A model generated the notes under the pieces. That model was given only the letters and a program-made list of their open reading frames with translations. It did no database searches and was not told the origin of the DNA. 35,625 nucleotides of DNA from an uncultured Methylococcaceae bacterium (GTDB lineage Bacteria > Pseudomonadota > Gammaproteobacteria > Methylococcales > Methylomonadaceae), in NCBI GenBank assembly GCA_913056195.1, contig CAJXMF010000032.1:1-35625 (forward strand). Direction: 5' to 3'. Below, piece after piece: positions 34,493 through 35,625 of the stretch (positions within the stretch are counted from its first letter, which is position 1; each line of letters begins with the position of its first letter). A program made the translations under genes and the position numbers.

Positions 34493-35563
34493 ATGAGAAC
34501 AGGGTATAGCCAGTTACCGTTACATAGTGGCAGGGCGCCGCGCTGGTTGTTTGAACGCATGACACGCCTGGCACGGGAAATCATCTGCCATCTGGTTTGT
34601 GAATATGGTGCAGAGGGCGCTTTACAGCGTCTTTCCGATCCATTCTGGTTTCAGGCGTTTGGTTGCGTATTGGGATTTGACTGGCATTCCAGCGGTTTGA
34701 CAACTACCACCTGTGGTGCGGTTAAAGAAGGTATTAAAGATATGCAGCATGAGCTGGGGTTCTTTGCAGCCGGTGGAAAAGGCCGCGTTGCCCGTCGAAC
34801 ACCTCAGGAAATTGAACAAATCTGTATTCAAACGGGTTACGATGCCAATACCTTAATTCGTGCCAGCCGTTTGTCGGCAAAGGTCGATAGCTCAGCGGTT
34901 CAAGATGGTTACCAGATTTACCACCATGCTTTTTTCTTTACCGGCTCTGGACGATGGTGTGTTGTACAACAAGGGATGAATGAAGATTCCGGCATGGCCC
35001 GGCGCTATCATTGGCTGGGAAACGAACAAACCGATTTTATCAACGAACCACATTTAGCTGTGTGTTGCGATCATCGTGGCAAGGTACTGAATTTTGTCGC
35101 CCGGGAAAGCAAAATCTCGCGTGAGCGCGTAACACAACTGGCCGCAAAGCCCGAACAAGAGCTGGAAACGCTATGGCTGAAACAGCCGGAATTGATTATG
35201 CCTCGTCGTCACTGGGTGCGGCGTGAAGACATCAACCCCAACTATTTGCAACGAATTCTGTTAAAAACCTACGAACAAATGCCACAGGATTTCGAAAGCT
35301 TGCTGTCGATTCAAGGTGTCGGCGCAAAAACCTTACGCGCTTTAGCCTTAACCGCCGAATTGATTTATGGCACGAAAACCAGTGTGCGTGATCCAGCACG
35401 TTTTTCATTTGCACATGGTGGTAAAGATGGAACACCATTTCCAGTTGATAAGGAAAATTATCAGCATACGATTGATATTTTGCACTCAGCATTGAATCGC
35501 GCGAAGGTTGATCAAAGTGAAAAACGGGAAGCCTTCAAGAGGCTGGCACGGTATGAGAAGTAA
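34493..35563 (+). CDS. DUF763 domain protein
   Basis: The 356-residue protein matches the DUF763 pattern from its first residues (MRTGYSQLPLHSGRAPRWL, RMTRLAREI, DPFWFQAFGCVLGFDWHSSG, CGAVKEG). The centre (about 125-190) holds conserved motifs with VDSSAVQDGYQIYHHAFFF, then W-CVVQQGMN. Near 270-290 there is a helix-hairpin-helix-like LLSIQGVGAKTLRALALTAEL, and then FAHGGKDGTPFPV. Members are known from archaea and scattered bacteria without an assigned function; the hairpin motif hints at nucleic-acid binding. The gene stands alone and a MITE copy begins 8 bp after its stop. Confidence 0.88.
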   Translation: MRTGYSQLPLHSGRAPRWLFERMTRLAREIICHLVCEYGAEGALQRLSDPFWFQAFGCVLGFDWHSSGLTTTTCGAVKEGIKDMQHELGFFAAGGKGRVARRTPQEIEQICIQTGYDANTLIRASRLSAKVDSSAVQDGYQIYHHAFFFTGSGRWCVVQQGMNEDSGMARRYHWLGNEQTDFINEPHLAVCCDHRGKVLNFVARESKISRERVTQLAAKPEQELETLWLKQPELIMPRRHWVRREDINPNYLQRILLKTYEQMPQDFESLLSIQGVGAKTLRALALTAELIYGTKTSVRDPARFSFAHGGKDGTPFPVDKENYQHTIDILHSALNRAKVDQSEKREAFKRLARYEK

Positions 35564-35571
35564 AAAGATGA

Positions 35572-35625
35572 GTAACTACTCAGCGTGTTTGGGGCTGAAG
35601 GCATAGGCTATTGATTTATAAGGAC
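35572..35625 (-). mobile_element. MITE copy C (partial, inverted orientation, cut by window end)
   Basis: GTAACTACTCAGCGT at 35572 is followed by GTTTGGGGCTGAAGGCATAG, then GCTATTGATTTATAAGGAC. This is the complement of the right end of copies A and B, so this copy is inserted in the opposite direction. The predicted target duplication is AAAGATGA (35564-35571), which should recur just beyond the far end of the element outside this window. Confidence 0.9.

Noticed and set aside
31210-35625. Composite transposon bounded by MITE copies B and C
   Set aside because: Copy B has its own matched 8-bp duplication on both sides, so it moved as a single unit; a composite would show the duplication only at the outer ends.
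1-35625. CRISPR arrays, tRNA, rRNA, tmRNA and full-length insertion sequences
   Set aside because: No regularly spaced direct repeats, no cloverleaf or conserved RNA core, and no transposase coding region could be found by reading both strands.

Overview
The window reads as a stretch of chromosome from a gammaproteobacterium. The evidence is the smpB/ratA/rnfH/bamE block, fur, the LolC/LolD pair, gcvR-bcp, the EF-P paralogue EfpL and YqaA, all in forms typical of that class. Genus cannot be settled from sequence alone; a marine or aquatic methylotroph or sulfur-oxidiser relative (Methylophaga-like) is only a guess. No rRNA, tRNA, CRISPR array or prophage was seen. Most of the window is ordinary housekeeping sequence, with accessory material at the left end, in the centre (20-27.5 kb) and at the right end.

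Layout. 1-2.3 kb: the tail of a GGDEF diguanylate cyclase, cheB and a sensor-less membrane methyl-accepting protein. 2.7-6.0 kb: a three-gene operon for exported, membrane-anchored copper proteins (unknown anchored protein, two-domain multicopper oxidase, His/Met-rich cupredoxin) closed by a strong terminator. 6.0-15.8 kb: yqaA, efpL, a circularly permuted GTPase, rubredoxin, rarA, accA, tilS, smpB, a sodium symporter, ratA, rnfH and bamE. 16-20 kb: fur, lolC, lolD and an FMN glutamate-synthase-like protein.

20.2-27.4 kb is the most interesting block. It is a same-strand cluster of a VTT-membrane/flavin disulfide reductase fusion, a DUF547 exported protein, an ECF sigma factor with a small zinc-finger anti-sigma, arsenite methyltransferase ArsM, two small glycosyltransferase-like proteins and the radical SAM enzyme ArsS. 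The last four genes overlap one another and match the known arsenosugar biosynthesis set. Two intergenic sites, ahead of the fusion gene and ahead of arsM, share a 12-bp word (TGTAAGGTTTTC) followed 10-11 bp later by CGAC. I propose these as promoters of the cluster's own ECF sigma factor, which would make arsenosugar synthesis sigma-controlled rather than ArsR-controlled.

27.5-35.6 kb: a PerM-type transporter, a phoH/bcp/gcvR operon, an acidic SPOR-domain membrane protein, a large unrecognised protein and a DUF763 protein. Three copies of a non-coding element of about 153 bp (2271-2423, 31210-31363, and one starting at 35572 and cut by the window end) have 15-bp terminal inverted repeats starting GTAA. 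Both complete copies have perfect 8-bp target duplications, so these are MITEs, probably mobilised by an IS66-family transposase. A second, unrelated 110-bp inverted-repeat element lies just upstream of rubredoxin.
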